From: Croceicoccus estronivorus | Lineage (GTDB): Bacteria; Pseudomonadota; Alphaproteobacteria; Sphingomonadales; Sphingomonadaceae | Assembly (NCBI RefSeq): GCF_001625325.1 | Contig: NZ_JRQQ01000003.1 | Coordinates: 124,001-188,000, forward strand | DNA length: 64,000 bases | Direction: 5' to 3' | Part shown: piece by piece, positions 43,153-53,585 of the stretch | Layout: every line of letters begins with the position of its first letter | How positions within the stretch are numbered: the stretch's first letter is position 1 | Position numbers and translations under genes: made by a program | Notes under the pieces: model-generated | The model's input: only the letters and a program-made list of their open reading frames with translations | Databases searched by the model: none | Told to the model about the DNA's origin: nothing

Positions 43153-44460
43153 TTACGCGACGAGCCGGAGCGGAACATCGATCAGCTCGCGCAAGGCCTG
43201 CATGAACTGCGCGGCGGTCGCACCGTCGATGGCGCGATGGTCGAAACTCGCGGTTGCCGCCATGATGGTCGCGAGAGCGATATGGCCGTCGACCTTCCAC
43301 GGCTGCTCTACCCCTGCACCGACACCGAGGATGAGCGCCTGCGGCGGGTTGATCACAGGGAACATCTCGTCGATCCCGTACATGCCGAGGTTGGAGATCG
43401 ACGCCGTCCCTCCCTGATAATCCTCGGGCAGCAGCTTGCCATCACGCGCCTTCGCGGCCATCTCCTTACTGGAGCGGGAGATGGCAGACAATGAGAGCGT
43501 GCCCGCGTCCTTGATGACCGGAGTTACCAGACCTCCGTCGAGCGCAACCGCCATGGAGATGTCTGCCCGGCCAAAGCGGTGCAGCTCGTCGCCGCCGAAC
43601 TGGACATTGGCATCGGGCACTTCGCCGAGCGCGAGGGCCAGCGCCTTTATCAGCATATCATTCACACTGAGCTTTGCATCCTGCGCGGCAAGACTCGCAT
43701 TGAGTTCTGCTCGCAGTTTAAGCAGGGGATCGAGGTTGCAACGCGCTGTCAGATAGAAATGCGGAACGGTCTGTTTAGACTGGGTGAGGCGGCGGGCAAT
43801 CGTCCTGCGCATGCCGGAGAGCCCGACGGTCTCCACCGGGACACCGGCGGGCGGAGGCGCGATTGGCTCGATCGTCGAAACAGAAGCCGAATGGACCGGA
43901 ATGGGGTCAGGCTCGAAAGCCGGCGACAATCCGAGGTCTGCCCGGGTAATTCGCCCGTTCGGACCAGTGCCGGTGATGGCCGACAGGTCGATGCCTTTGG
44001 CGTCCGCGATACGTTGAGCGAGCGGGCTCACCTTGATGCGATCGGCCGGCGACTTTCTAGGGCTAGGGCTAGGGCTAGGGCTATGAGTCTCAAGCAATAC
44101 AGGCTGCGAGCGTATAGAGCGTGATGGCTCCACCGCGGGAGCCTCCGTCGCAGTAGCGGCGGATTTATCAATGACAGAAGCATTATCGTAAACGCTTGGG
44201 CCAGGATTCGCCATCGCATCTGTGTCCACCAGAAGCGCGATTACGGTACCTACTGGCACGTCTTCTGACCCCGCAGCGATCACGAGTTGCTCGACGCGTC
44301 CTGCATCGGTCGCCTCTACTTCCATCGTCGCCTTATCGGTTTCGACCTCTGCGACGAGATCGCCGGATTTCACCAAGTCACCCTCCGTCACCAGCCAGCG
44401 GGCGAGCGTACCCTTCTCCATGGTTGGCGACAGCGCCGGCATTTTGAGTTCAATGCTCAT
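43153..44460 (-). CDS. 2-oxoacid dehydrogenase E2 (dihydrolipoyl acyltransferase)
   Basis: A 435-residue E2 subunit. The lipoyl domain has the modified Lys in [11 protein letters not shown] (about residue 42). A Ser/Pro linker (PSPSPSPR) is followed by the peripheral-subunit-binding domain ([20 protein letters not shown]), then the catalytic domain ending [19 protein letters not shown] with the DHRxxDG motif. All domains are intact. It starts 1 bp after the E1 stop, so the two form an operon. The 3' end abuts the broken integrase. Confidence 0.93.
   Translation of the reverse strand: MSIELKMPALSPTMEKGTLARWLVTEGDLVKSGDLVAEVETDKATMEVEATDAGRVEQLVIAAGSEDVPVGTVIALLVDTDAMANPGPSVYDNASVIDKSAATATEAPAVEPSRSIRSQPVLLETHSPSPSPSPRKSPADRIKVSPLAQRIADAKGIDLSAITGTGPNGRITRADLGLSPAFEPDPIPVHSASVSTIEPIAPPPAGVPVETVGLSGMRRTIARRLTQSKQTVPHFYLTARCNLDPLLKLRAELNASLAAQDAKLSVNDMLIKALALALGEVPDANVQFGGDELHRFGRADISMAVALDGGLVTPVIKDAGTLSLSAISRSSKEMAAKARDGKLLPEDYQGGTASISNLGMYGIDEMFPVINPPQALILGVGAGVEQPWKVDGHIALATIMAATASFDHRAIDGATAAQFMQALRELIDVPLRLVA
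44057..44083. repeat. CTAGGG hexanucleotide repeat inside the E2 linker
   Basis: Four and a half tandem copies of CTAGGG encode the Ser-Pro repeat of the E2 linker. Gain or loss of a unit would keep the reading frame and change only linker length. Confidence 0.85.
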
Positions 44461-44461
44461 G

Positions 44462-46804
44462 TCAGTTTCCCAGATAGAGTTCGGCCGCCGCATCGACGAT
44501 GGCTTCGCTGTCGAGACGATAAGTCCGGTAAAGATCGGGCAAGTCGCCGGTCTGGCCAAAGCGGTCGGTGCCGAGCGGGCTGACGCGCATGCCCATGACG
44601 CCGCCGAGCCATGACAAAGCGCCCGGCGAACCGTCGAGTACAGTCACAAGTCCCGCGCCAGGTGCCAGATCGGATAGCAAAGTCTCCGCGTGGGAGGGCT
44701 TTGATGCCACTCCATTCCAGCGTGCAGCACGCTGCGCTGACCAATCGCGATGCAGCAGATCGGGTGACGTTACGTTGAGCAGGCCAAGGCCCGGCATATC
44801 CTCGGCGAGCTGCTCCCATGCCGCAAGGGCTTCAGGCGCCACGACGCCAGTGAAGACGATGGCTGCCTCTGCTCCCTGGGAGGGCTTACGCAGCCAATAG
44901 CCGCCTTTCAGCGCATCGGCTTCCCAAGCTCCGTCATCCCGGACGACCTGCGATATCGCCCGAGTCGTCAGGCGTAGATAGACCGAGCTGCCATCGGGCT
45001 TTTGCATATGCTCGAAGGCCCAGCGCATCATCGCGGCCAGTTCATCCGCGAAGGCAGGTTCAAAATAGGCCAGGTTCGGTTGGCCCATGCCGATCAGCGG
45101 AGTGTTGATCGACTGGTGAGCTCCACCTTCGGCCGCAAGCGAGATGCCGGAGGGCGTGCCGACGAGCAGGAAGCGCGCGTCCGAGTAACAACCATAGTTC
45201 AGCGCATCGAGACCGCGCGCGATGAACGGATCGTAGACCGTTCCCACGGGAAGCAGCCGGGTCCCGAAATGCGGCGCGGCAAGGCCGAGCGATGTCAGCG
45301 CGATGAAGAAATTGTTTTCCGCAATACCTAGCTCGATGTGCTGGCCGGCAGCATGCTGCGACCAACGCTGCGCCGAGGGGATCTTGGCGTTGTGGAAGAC
45401 GTCCGCCAGTTCCTGGCGACGGAACAGGCCCCTTTGATTGACGAATCCGCCGAGATTGGTGGTCTGGGTGACGTCCGGCGCGGTCGTGACGATGCGATCG
45501 GCCATTTCCTCGCCGGATTTCGCAAGGTCGAGGAGAATACGTCCGAAAGCGGCCTGGGTCGACTGCTCTGTGCCGTCCGGCACGGGCAGGCGCGGGGGCA
45601 CGGCCACTGTGGGCGCCTGCGCTTCCGGGCGAGAGCATGCAATCGGGCTGGCTTCTATGAAGGTCTGAAGATCCGCGGCCACATTGTCGCCCAGGCCCGC
45701 CCATTTTTCCCATTCCTGACCCTCGGCAATGCCAAGACCGGCACGAAATTGCTCCATCTGGGACGGGTTCATCATGCCTGAATGATTGTCCTTGTGACCT
45801 GCGAGCGGCAGGCCATGGCCCTTCACGGTATAGGCGATGAAAAGTGTCGGAACCTCGTCCTGAGCAGCGTCAAAGGCATCGATCAGCGTTTCGACACAAT
45901 GACCGCCCAGATTGGTCATAAGGCGCGCAAGGCCCTCGTCGTCATAGCTGTCGATCAGTTTGCGGGTCTGTGCCTTGGCGCCAAGATCGGCATGAAGCCG
46001 CGCTCGCCACGCGGGGCCGCCCTGATAGGTCAACGCGGCGAAGTCGGCATTGGGGCAGCTATCGATCCATCCTTCCAGAGCCTGACCGCCCGGCTTCTTG
46101 AATGCCTCACGCTGACGCTTGCCATATTTGAGCGTGACGACTCGCCACCCGCAGGTCTCGAATATGTCGTCGAAACGCCTGAACATGCGGTCGGCCGTTG
46201 TCGCGTCGAGTGACTGTCGATTGTAGTCGACGATCCACCAACAGTTGCGCAGGTCATGCTTGTAGCCCTCGATCAGGCATTCGTAGATATTGCCTTCGTC
46301 GAGTTCCGCGTCGCCCATTAGGGCAATCATTCGTCCGGAATCCTCCACCTTCACCTGACCGTGAGAGATCAGGTAATCCTGAACGAGGCTTGTGAAGGCA
46401 GTGACGGCCACGCCCAGGCCAACCGAGCCGGTCGAAAAATCGACCGGTATCCGGTCTTTTGTGCGTGAGGGGTAGCTCTGAACACCGCCCAGACCGCGAA
46501 ACCGTTCCATCAGGTCACGCGACTGATTGCCGAGCAGATAGTGGATGGCGTGCAGGATCGGGCCAGCGTGAGGTTTTACAGAAACTTTGTCTTGCGGGCG
46601 CAGGGCATGGAAATAGAGCGCAGCCATGATTGCCGTTATCGAGGCACAGCTGGCTTGATGACCACCAACCTTCAGCCCGTCGCGTTTCGGCCGAATATGG
46701 TTGGCGTTATGGATCATCCATGAAGACAGCCAGAGAAGCTGCGTGTCGAGGTGCTCCAGCGCGCTGATGACGTCCTGCCGGGAGCGTGAGGTGGTCGAGG
46801 CCAT
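44462..46804 (-). CDS. Homodimeric pyruvate dehydrogenase E1-like (transketolase fold)
   Basis: A 780-residue thiamine-diphosphate E1 of the AceE type. The ThDP motif is [20 protein letters not shown] (near residue 180), ending in a [11 protein letters not shown] block. A transketolase-like pyrimidine domain ([20 protein letters not shown]) lies near residue 500. It pairs with the E2 gene downstream; no E3 is present in the window. Canonical E1 act on pyruvate, but related enzymes act on 2-oxobutyrate (for example MdeB, next to an Lrp-type regulator in Pseudomonas putida). The substrate is therefore open. I chose [11 protein letters not shown] as start. Confidence 0.9.
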   Translation of the reverse strand: MASTTSRSRQDVISALEHLDTQLLWLSSWMIHNANHIRPKRDGLKVGGHQASCASITAIMAALYFHALRPQDKVSVKPHAGPILHAIHYLLGNQSRDLMERFRGLGGVQSYPSRTKDRIPVDFSTGSVGLGVAVTAFTSLVQDYLISHGQVKVEDSGRMIALMGDAELDEGNIYECLIEGYKHDLRNCWWIVDYNRQSLDATTADRMFRRFDDIFETCGWRVVTLKYGKRQREAFKKPGGQALEGWIDSCPNADFAALTYQGGPAWRARLHADLGAKAQTRKLIDSYDDEGLARLMTNLGGHCVETLIDAFDAAQDEVPTLFIAYTVKGHGLPLAGHKDNHSGMMNPSQMEQFRAGLGIAEGQEWEKWAGLGDNVAADLQTFIEASPIACSRPEAQAPTVAVPPRLPVPDGTEQSTQAAFGRILLDLAKSGEEMADRIVTTAPDVTQTTNLGGFVNQRGLFRRQELADVFHNAKIPSAQRWSQHAAGQHIELGIAENNFFIALTSLGLAAPHFGTRLLPVGTVYDPFIARGLDALNYGCYSDARFLLVGTPSGISLAAEGGAHQSINTPLIGMGQPNLAYFEPAFADELAAMMRWAFEHMQKPDGSSVYLRLTTRAISQVVRDDGAWEADALKGGYWLRKPSQGAEAAIVFTGVVAPEALAAWEQLAEDMPGLGLLNVTSPDLLHRDWSAQRAARWNGVASKPSHAETLLSDLAPGAGLVTVLDGSPGALSWLGGVMGMRVSPLGTDRFGQTGDLPDLYRTYRLDSEAIVDAAAELYLGN

Positions 46805-46921
46805 TGTCGGTATCCTATCCTGGAACAGGCACCGATCTACAGCCCGCTTGACGGACATGTCCTTGCAAAGACCTGTGCAGGATGACAGAATATCGGCAGA
46901 TTATGCCACTATCTTGGATCT
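46805..46921. promoter_or_regulatory. Divergent promoter region, E1 operon/Lrp gene
   Basis: These 117 bp lie between the E1 and Lrp starts. They include the perfect palindrome GGACATGTCC (46853-46862) and an AT-rich stretch near the Lrp start. Lrp-type regulators usually control the divergent gene from such a region. Confidence 0.45.
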
Positions 46922-47437
46922 ATGAGACAGAAAATGCTGGACTTAAGTTTAGACGCACTAGATTTGCGAATCCTGTCCGAACTTCAGGCAAATGGGCGCA
47001 TGTCCAATCAGGAGCTTTCCGACAAGGTGGGTCTCTCACCCTCCCCCTGTCTTCGGCGGCTGCGCCAGCTTGAGGATCGTGGCGTGATTTCGCGCTATGT
47101 CGCCCTTGTCGACCCCGAAACCCTGGGTCTGGCAGTGACGGCATTTGTTCGCGTTCGGCTCGACAGCCAGGATGACAAGCATCTCGCCATATTCGAGCAG
47201 GAGATTTCAGAGATCGCCGAAGTCATGGAATGCTATTTGATGTCAGGAGATGCTGATTACCATCTACGGGTGCTGGTTCGCTCTCTCAACGATTTCGAAC
47301 ATTTTCTCAGGCACAAACTTACCCGGATTGCTGGCGTTTCCCAGGTCACAACGAGCTTTGGTCTGCGGCAGGTGGTGTATCGGACTGCGCTTCCGTCGGA
47401 CATCGCCAACCCGGATTGCGTCGTTGCAAACTCCTGA
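46922..47437 (+). CDS. Lrp/AsnC-family transcriptional regulator
   Basis: A 171-residue Lrp/AsnC regulator. The N-terminal helix-turn-helix is DLRILSELQANGRMSNQELS with KVGLSPSPCLRRLRQLE (about residues 13-55). The C-terminal ligand-binding (RAM) domain includes ECYLMSGDADYHLRVLV. It is divergent from the E1/E2 operon and is its likely regulator, possibly in response to an amino acid or 2-oxoacid. An in-frame ATG four codons downstream is an alternative start. Confidence 0.92.
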   Translation: MRQKMLDLSLDALDLRILSELQANGRMSNQELSDKVGLSPSPCLRRLRQLEDRGVISRYVALVDPETLGLAVTAFVRVRLDSQDDKHLAIFEQEISEIAEVMECYLMSGDADYHLRVLVRSLNDFEHFLRHKLTRIAGVSQVTTSFGLRQVVYRTALPSDIANPDCVVANS

Positions 47438-47782
47438 CCGACGTTCGTCACGCTGGAGACGATCAAGCCAAATATCTAGATGATGCCGGCAATTCGGCAT
47501 TGCGTTCCGGCAAAACCATCTCACGCACTACATCATGCTTTAATCGCTGGCTTTGCGTGTCACTTTTGAAACGAAACTTTCCGGTGTGCGCACTACCTTC
47601 AGGCCAGCAGCTATTCGCTTCAGTTCCTCGGGATTCCATTGCGGCAGCGTGTCGATGGGCGCCCTATCGATCATTCGGTAATCGCTCGCCGGCCACGCGC
47701 CATCGTGCTGCGATGGGGCCGAGAACTATCCGGATGGCCGAACATGACCTGGCTGAAAACGCTCAGGTGAAAAGAACGGAGA
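47438..47782. other. Intergenic region between Lrp and acyl-CoA synthetase genes
   Basis: These 345 bp hold no recognised gene on the plus strand. A short minus-strand frame (47540-47674) is listed separately. The region should contain the promoter of the acyl-CoA synthetase operon. No regulator site stands out. Confidence 0.4.
47540..47674 (-). CDS. Possible 44-residue small ORF or gene remnant
   Basis: The frame opens MIDRAPIDTLPQWNPEELKR and ends SKVTRKASD. Its amino-acid composition is protein-like, and codons upstream (WPASDYR) also read sensibly back to a TAG. It could be a small protein or the 3' end of a decayed gene. No family recognised. Confidence 0.25.
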   Translation of the reverse strand: MIDRAPIDTLPQWNPEELKRIAAGLKVVRTPESFVSKVTRKASD

Positions 47783-49465
47783 ATGGATGTGGGCTTGCGG
47801 TTTGCCGAAGGATCTGAAGAGACTTATCGATACCCTTTGACAATCGGCCATCTACTGGACCGCGCGCTGATCACGTCGGCGGATCAGGAGATCATCTATC
47901 GCGATGAGATTCGCTACACCTACCGGGAGTTTGCTCGGCGCGTCGGGAGGCTGGCCTCGCTGCTTTCTTCACTCGGGGGCGAGGAAGGAACGACGATCTC
48001 GGTTCTGGACTGGGATAGCCATCGATATCTGGAAGCGTATTTCGCAGTCCCGATGATGGGGGCGGTCCTGCAGTCGGTGAATGTCCGCCTGCCTCTCGAG
48101 CAAATCCTTTACACTCTGGTTCACACCAACCCGAGCGTCATTCTGGTCCATCGGGACTTCTTCCATCTGGTCGAAGATATCCGGAAAGCGGTCCCCGGAT
48201 TGAACGCGATCGTCGCCATTTTGGACGGAAGCGACGAGCCACTGCCGCCATGGGCGGCGGGGGAGTATGAAACGCTGAGTGAGGCCGCGAGCGCGGGCTT
48301 CCCGTTCAGGGATTTCGATGAGAATGCAATAGCGACCACCTTCTTCACGAGCGGCACAACAGGCAACCCCAAGGGAGTCTGCTTCAGCCATCGGCAGTTG
48401 GTTCTTCATGCGATGGCCCTGTGCGGTCATTCGGGAGACACGCGGCACCGGGGCTTTGGCATCGACGATGTTTACATGCCGCTCACCCCGATGTTCCATG
48501 TGCATGCCTGGGGCATGCCCTATGTCGCGACGATGCTGGGCCTGAAGCAGGTGTATCCCGGACGCTATGACGCGGCGATGATCTGCAAGCTGCGCACCCA
48601 ACACGGCGTCACCTATTCCCACGGTGTGCCCACCATACTCCAGATGATCCTTGCCGCTGCGGAGGAAACGAATACCGACCTTTCGGGATGGATGATGGTG
48701 ATCGGCGGATCCGCCCTGGCGCCAGCCCTTTTCGAAGAAGGGCGCCGGCGGGGGATGGAACTGGTCTGTGCCTATGGCATGTCCGAAACCGGGCCCATTC
48801 TCACCGTGACGCGTCGCGCACCGCGAACCGATGCGGGTGCGGCTGACGAGGGCTATCTCCTGACCCGCGCAGGCGTGCCGATTCCCTTGGTCTCAGCCCG
48901 GATCGTCGACGAAAATATGAACACGCTCCCCAATGACGGGCGCGCCCGGGGAGAACTGGTGGTTCGCGCGCCCTGGCTGACTCCCTGCTACGTGGGCGAC
49001 GAAGCCGGGTCCAAGGCGCTCTGGCGCGGCGGCTGGCTTCACACACAGGACGTTGCCACCATAGACCGGCAAGGCAATGTCACGATATGCGACCGCCTGA
49101 AGGATATCATCAAGAGCGGCGGCGAGTGGATCGACTCCATCCTGCTTGAAGGCATCATAGCCGGTGCGGCCGGCGTTTCCGAAGTTGCCGTAATCGCAGT
49201 ACCAGACGATCAGTGGGGCGAGCGACCGCTCGCCGTTGTTGTTCCTGCCGTGGGGCAGGGCGTCACGCTCGAGGCGATCAATGCGCCGATACAGGATCTC
49301 ATCGCGAAAGGTGCGGTTACGCGCTACGCGAAGCTGGAGCGTTTTGTCATCGTGTCGGAACTCCCGAGAACCAGTGTCGGCAAGATCGATAAAAAGAAGC
49401 TGCGCGCCCAGTTTGTCGCGTCGCCTTCAGCCGATCACCGACCGGTCGCCGGGACGGCGGGTTAG
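47783..49465 (+). CDS. Medium/long-chain fatty-acid--CoA ligase (AMP-forming)
   Basis: A 560-residue ANL-superfamily ligase that activates a carboxylic acid to its CoA thioester. The P-loop TTFFTSGTTGNPKGVCFSH lies near residue 190. AYGMSETGPI and WLHTQDVATIDRQGN are the adenylate motifs, and the catalytic Lys is in TSVGKIDKKKLR near the C-terminus. It heads a plus-strand series with nitronate monooxygenase, enoyl-CoA hydratase and a creatininase-like protein, suggesting degradation of an organic acid. The substrate is not visible. Confidence 0.9.
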   Translation: MDVGLRFAEGSEETYRYPLTIGHLLDRALITSADQEIIYRDEIRYTYREFARRVGRLASLLSSLGGEEGTTISVLDWDSHRYLEAYFAVPMMGAVLQSVNVRLPLEQILYTLVHTNPSVILVHRDFFHLVEDIRKAVPGLNAIVAILDGSDEPLPPWAAGEYETLSEAASAGFPFRDFDENAIATTFFTSGTTGNPKGVCFSHRQLVLHAMALCGHSGDTRHRGFGIDDVYMPLTPMFHVHAWGMPYVATMLGLKQVYPGRYDAAMICKLRTQHGVTYSHGVPTILQMILAAAEETNTDLSGWMMVIGGSALAPALFEEGRRRGMELVCAYGMSETGPILTVTRRAPRTDAGAADEGYLLTRAGVPIPLVSARIVDENMNTLPNDGRARGELVVRAPWLTPCYVGDEAGSKALWRGGWLHTQDVATIDRQGNVTICDRLKDIIKSGGEWIDSILLEGIIAGAAGVSEVAVIAVPDDQWGERPLAVVVPAVGQGVTLEAINAPIQDLIAKGAVTRYAKLERFVIVSELPRTSVGKIDKKKLRAQFVASPSADHRPVAGTAG

Positions 49466-50470
<1,005 letters not shown>

Positions 50471-50677
50471 GAGAGGCCACATGCCTCCGATTGGTTACGT
50501 TCATTCGGAACGTCCTGCATGGGGTGCGGCGTACCTTCCACCAACCTGCCGAACGCTAAGCTGCCAGGAAACCGATCCGCGAAATTTCGTCCTGCGCGGC
50601 GGATTCATCGGTACTGCCCTTCGGCAGATTGTGTCGCGCGGAAGAAGCTAGAAAGCGAAGTCTGAAAAGGATGTGCC

Positions 50678-51430
50678 ATGCTGAGAATCGACCGCCTCAC
50701 CCCAACGCTCGAATGGCTAACCATTGATCGCCCTCCGGCCAATGCTTTGACATATGATCTGCTCCGGAAGCTGGTCGACCGCTTCGCCGAACTCGCCAAC
50801 GAAGCCGACGCTCCCGCCATCGTTTTGACGGGGGCGGGTGAGCGTTTCTTCTGCGCAGGCGGCGACATCGGAGAGGTCGCGAAGCGTCCGGACATCGCCA
50901 TCCCGCGGATGCACGCCTTTCATCGCCTGCTTGTCGAGCAGGAGCGCTACGGCGCACCCGTTATCAGTGCGGTCAATGGCTATGCGGTGGGCGCCGGCAT
51001 CGAGCTGATCCTCCATTCGGATTACGTCGTGGCGAGCGAGAACGCGCAGTTCGGCTTTCCGGAAATCAACAATGGGCTGCTTCCTGCCGCCAAGGGCATG
51101 CGCCGGGCGATGAACTGCATCGGGCGCCGCGTTGCCGAACAAATGCTCTACACCGGCGAACTTGTCGGCGCTGCCAAGGCGCTCGAAATCGGCCTCATCA
51201 ACGAGGTGGTCAGCCTCGGCGAGCTGCACGATCGCGCGAGGGAGCAGGCGGAAAAACTCCGCGCCAAGGATGTATATCTCTTCGCAGCGATCAAGCGGAC
51301 ACTTACTGACGCGGAAAGCATGACCGACGACGAGATGGAAAGCCGGACGATCGACGATATGGCCGCGTACATGAACCGGTCGGAAACTGCGGCCGCCAGA
51401 GAGCAGTTCCTCCGGCGCAAGGCGAAGTAG
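50678..51430 (+). CDS. Enoyl-CoA hydratase/isomerase family protein
   Basis: A 250-residue crotonase-fold enzyme. IVLTGAGERFFCAGGDIGEV forms the first oxyanion segment, and VISAVNGYAVGAGIELILHS the second; GFPEINNGLLPAAKGMRRAM follows. The start is the ATG after AAAAGGATGTGCC. A 207-bp gap separates it from the nitronate monooxygenase gene, so it may have its own promoter. It probably acts in the CoA-thioester pathway with the ligase. Confidence 0.92.
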   Translation: MLRIDRLTPTLEWLTIDRPPANALTYDLLRKLVDRFAELANEADAPAIVLTGAGERFFCAGGDIGEVAKRPDIAIPRMHAFHRLLVEQERYGAPVISAVNGYAVGAGIELILHSDYVVASENAQFGFPEINNGLLPAAKGMRRAMNCIGRRVAEQMLYTGELVGAAKALEIGLINEVVSLGELHDRAREQAEKLRAKDVYLFAAIKRTLTDAESMTDDEMESRTIDDMAAYMNRSETAAAREQFLRRKAK

Positions 51431-51431
51431 C

Positions 51432-52205
51432 ATGACAGAAGAACACGAGAACCTTCGCCTTGAGCTCATGACGTCTGTTGAGGTGGCGAAAGCGGTCGAA
51501 GGCGGTATCCGGACCGTCATCGTTCCGTGCGGCGCAGTGGAGCAGCATGGCGCACACCTGCCGCTCAGCGTAGACGCGGACCATGCCGACCATCTGGGCA
51601 TCCTCCTGGCGAAGCGCATTGGACAGGCCCTGGTCGCCCCGACCATCCGGGTCGGTTGCTCATCCCATCATCTGGAGTTTTCGGGCACGATCTCGCTGCA
51701 GGAGCAGACATTCGAGATGGTCGTCCGCGACTATTGCACGAGCCTTGCCCGGCATGGCTTCGAACGAATTCTCATCTTCACAGCGCATGTCGGCAATTGC
51801 CCTTCTTTGGCCGACATGCTGCCCCGGTTGCGATCGGCTGTGCCCCCGTCATGCCGGGTTTCGGCTTTCACGGACTCCCGCGCTTGGCTCGAAACCTGGC
51901 GGGATGCTGTGGCTGAAGCAGGTGGTGAACCGGTCAAGGTCGGCGGCCATGCCGACCTCGCCGAGACATCCGTAATGCTCGACATCCACCCGGATCGGGT
52001 GCGCCCGCACGCCTATCAGGCTGGCAAGCTGGGCCTGCTATCGCAATCCGATCTCGAGCTGATGTGGCGGGAAGGCCTTCGCGCCGTGAGCGCCAACGGC
52101 ATTTTGGGGGATCCGCACGGCTCCACCGTCGCCATCGGCAGACATTGCATCGAGCGCATCGCAACGCTTCTGATCGAGGGCTTTGCCCGTCCGGACGCTG
52201 ACTGA
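51432..52205 (+). CDS. Creatininase-family protein
   Basis: A 257-residue member of the creatininase family of metal-dependent amidohydrolases. GAVEQHGAHLPLSVDADHA (about residues 36-54) carries the metal-binding Glu, His and Asp. GGHADLAETSVMLDIHPDRV near residue 175 is the second metal segment. The usual NGHGGN loop is replaced by TAHVGNC, which keeps the His but not the glycines. It starts 1 bp after the hydratase stop. The family also includes enzymes of cofactor and xenobiotic pathways, so a ring-opening amidase is possible. Confidence 0.85.
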   Translation: MTEEHENLRLELMTSVEVAKAVEGGIRTVIVPCGAVEQHGAHLPLSVDADHADHLGILLAKRIGQALVAPTIRVGCSSHHLEFSGTISLQEQTFEMVVRDYCTSLARHGFERILIFTAHVGNCPSLADMLPRLRSAVPPSCRVSAFTDSRAWLETWRDAVAEAGGEPVKVGGHADLAETSVMLDIHPDRVRPHAYQAGKLGLLSQSDLELMWREGLRAVSANGILGDPHGSTVAIGRHCIERIATLLIEGFARPDAD

Positions 52206-52276
52206 AGCGTTACTCAGCCGGGCAATCCGTCAATTGAGATATCAGAATACACCCGGCCAACCGGGGGAAAGGCCCA

Positions 52277-53584
52277 TCAACTCACCATATCCTCGCGAAT
52301 CGTCCGGCGTGCCATCAGAAACGCTCCGGCCGCTAGGACATAGACGAAGGAAGTGACAATCAGCGACCAGCGTAACCCGCTGGCGCTCCCGATGTGGGTA
52401 GCGAACAGATCGCTCAACAGACCGACAGCGAGCGGGCCCAGACCCAGGCCGATCAGATTGGCAAAGAACAGCAAAATCGCGGCCGCTGTCGCCCGGTTGT
52501 TCGGTTGGACCAAGCTCTGGACGCTGGCGAAGAGCGGACCATAATAAATCGCCTGAAGCAAAATTGGTACGCTCAGGAGAACCAGGGCCACCAGCACACC
52601 GGATGCGAGATAGGTCGCGAACATCGAGAGCGGCAACAGGAAAGCGGCAATTGCTGGCACTGTCGCATAAGCGCGCGCATCGTCACCCGCCGCCCGATCG
52701 GTCAATGCGCCACCAAGCCATGTTCCTGCCGCACCGAATATTCCGAAGATCAGGCCCAGCGCGGTCCCCATGAAGCCGACGGGCCCCAGTGACAGGCCAA
52801 GGGCCTTGTCCAGCAGCTCCCCGAAATGCACCAGGCCATTGTTGTGGTTGCGCAGGAAAAACGAACCCAGAAACGCGAAGTGGCCATAGGTAACAAAGGC
52901 CATGGCCGACATGGCAGCTGTCAGCCAGATATAGGTTCGGTTCCGACGCAACTCGCTCAGGGCCGTGCGTAGGCTTGGCGACGAAGCGGTTGGGACTTTG
53001 CTGGCCGACGAGCGCCGGGGCTCGGGCAATGTAAACATGGCGACCAAGCCCAGAATCACACCGGGAAGGCCCACGACCAGAAATGCGGCACGCCAGCCGA
53101 AGCTGTCCGCGATCAGGCCGCCAATCGTCATCCCGATCAGTGATCCGGCCGGTATGCCCAAGGAAAAGGTCGCCATCGCCGATGCCCGCTTCTCCCGAGG
53201 GACATAGTCGCTGATCAGGGAATGGGAGGCAGGGGTACAGCCGGCCTCGCCGACGCCCACGCCGATTCGTGCCAGAAACAGGTGCAGGAAGCTGTTGGCA
53301 AGGCCGCATAATCCGGTGAAAAGGCTCCAGATCATGGTGCAGACCGCGATGATCTTCACGCGGTCATGACGCTCGGCCAGACGCGCGATGGGCAGTGCAA
53401 GGGTCGCGTAGAAAGTCGCAAAGGCCAGGCCGGTCAGCGATCCGAGCTGCCAGTCGGCAAGATGAAGATCTCGCTTTATCGGCTCCGCAAGAATATTGAC
53501 GATTTGCCGATCAAGAAAATTGAGCGTGTAGATCAGGAACAGGACTGTGAGCGAGTAGCGGCGATAGGTTCGAGTATAGTCCAC
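52277..53584 (-). CDS. MFS transporter
   Basis: A 435-residue major facilitator with about 12 hydrophobic segments. The family loop between segments 2 and 3 (PIARLAERHDRVKIIAVC) and GLCGLANSFLHLFLARIGVG are visible. Proteins of this type in sphingomonads are labelled spinster-like and sit in catabolic clusters. A GTG start lies 1 bp after the DUF4198 stop. The order TonB receptor, DUF4198, MFS on one strand suggests outer- and inner-membrane uptake of the same compound. Confidence 0.9.
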   Translation of the reverse strand: MDYTRTYRRYSLTVLFLIYTLNFLDRQIVNILAEPIKRDLHLADWQLGSLTGLAFATFYATLALPIARLAERHDRVKIIAVCTMIWSLFTGLCGLANSFLHLFLARIGVGVGEAGCTPASHSLISDYVPREKRASAMATFSLGIPAGSLIGMTIGGLIADSFGWRAAFLVVGLPGVILGLVAMFTLPEPRRSSASKVPTASSPSLRTALSELRRNRTYIWLTAAMSAMAFVTYGHFAFLGSFFLRNHNNGLVHFGELLDKALGLSLGPVGFMGTALGLIFGIFGAAGTWLGGALTDRAAGDDARAYATVPAIAAFLLPLSMFATYLASGVLVALVLLSVPILLQAIYYGPLFASVQSLVQPNNRATAAAILLFFANLIGLGLGPLAVGLLSDLFATHIGSASGLRWSLIVTSFVYVLAAGAFLMARRTIREDMVS

Positions 53585-53585
53585 G

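Noticed and set aside
44057-44083. CRISPR-like or telomere-like repeat array
   Set aside because: It is a 6-bp unit repeated fewer than five times inside an open E2 linker, so a coding microsatellite.
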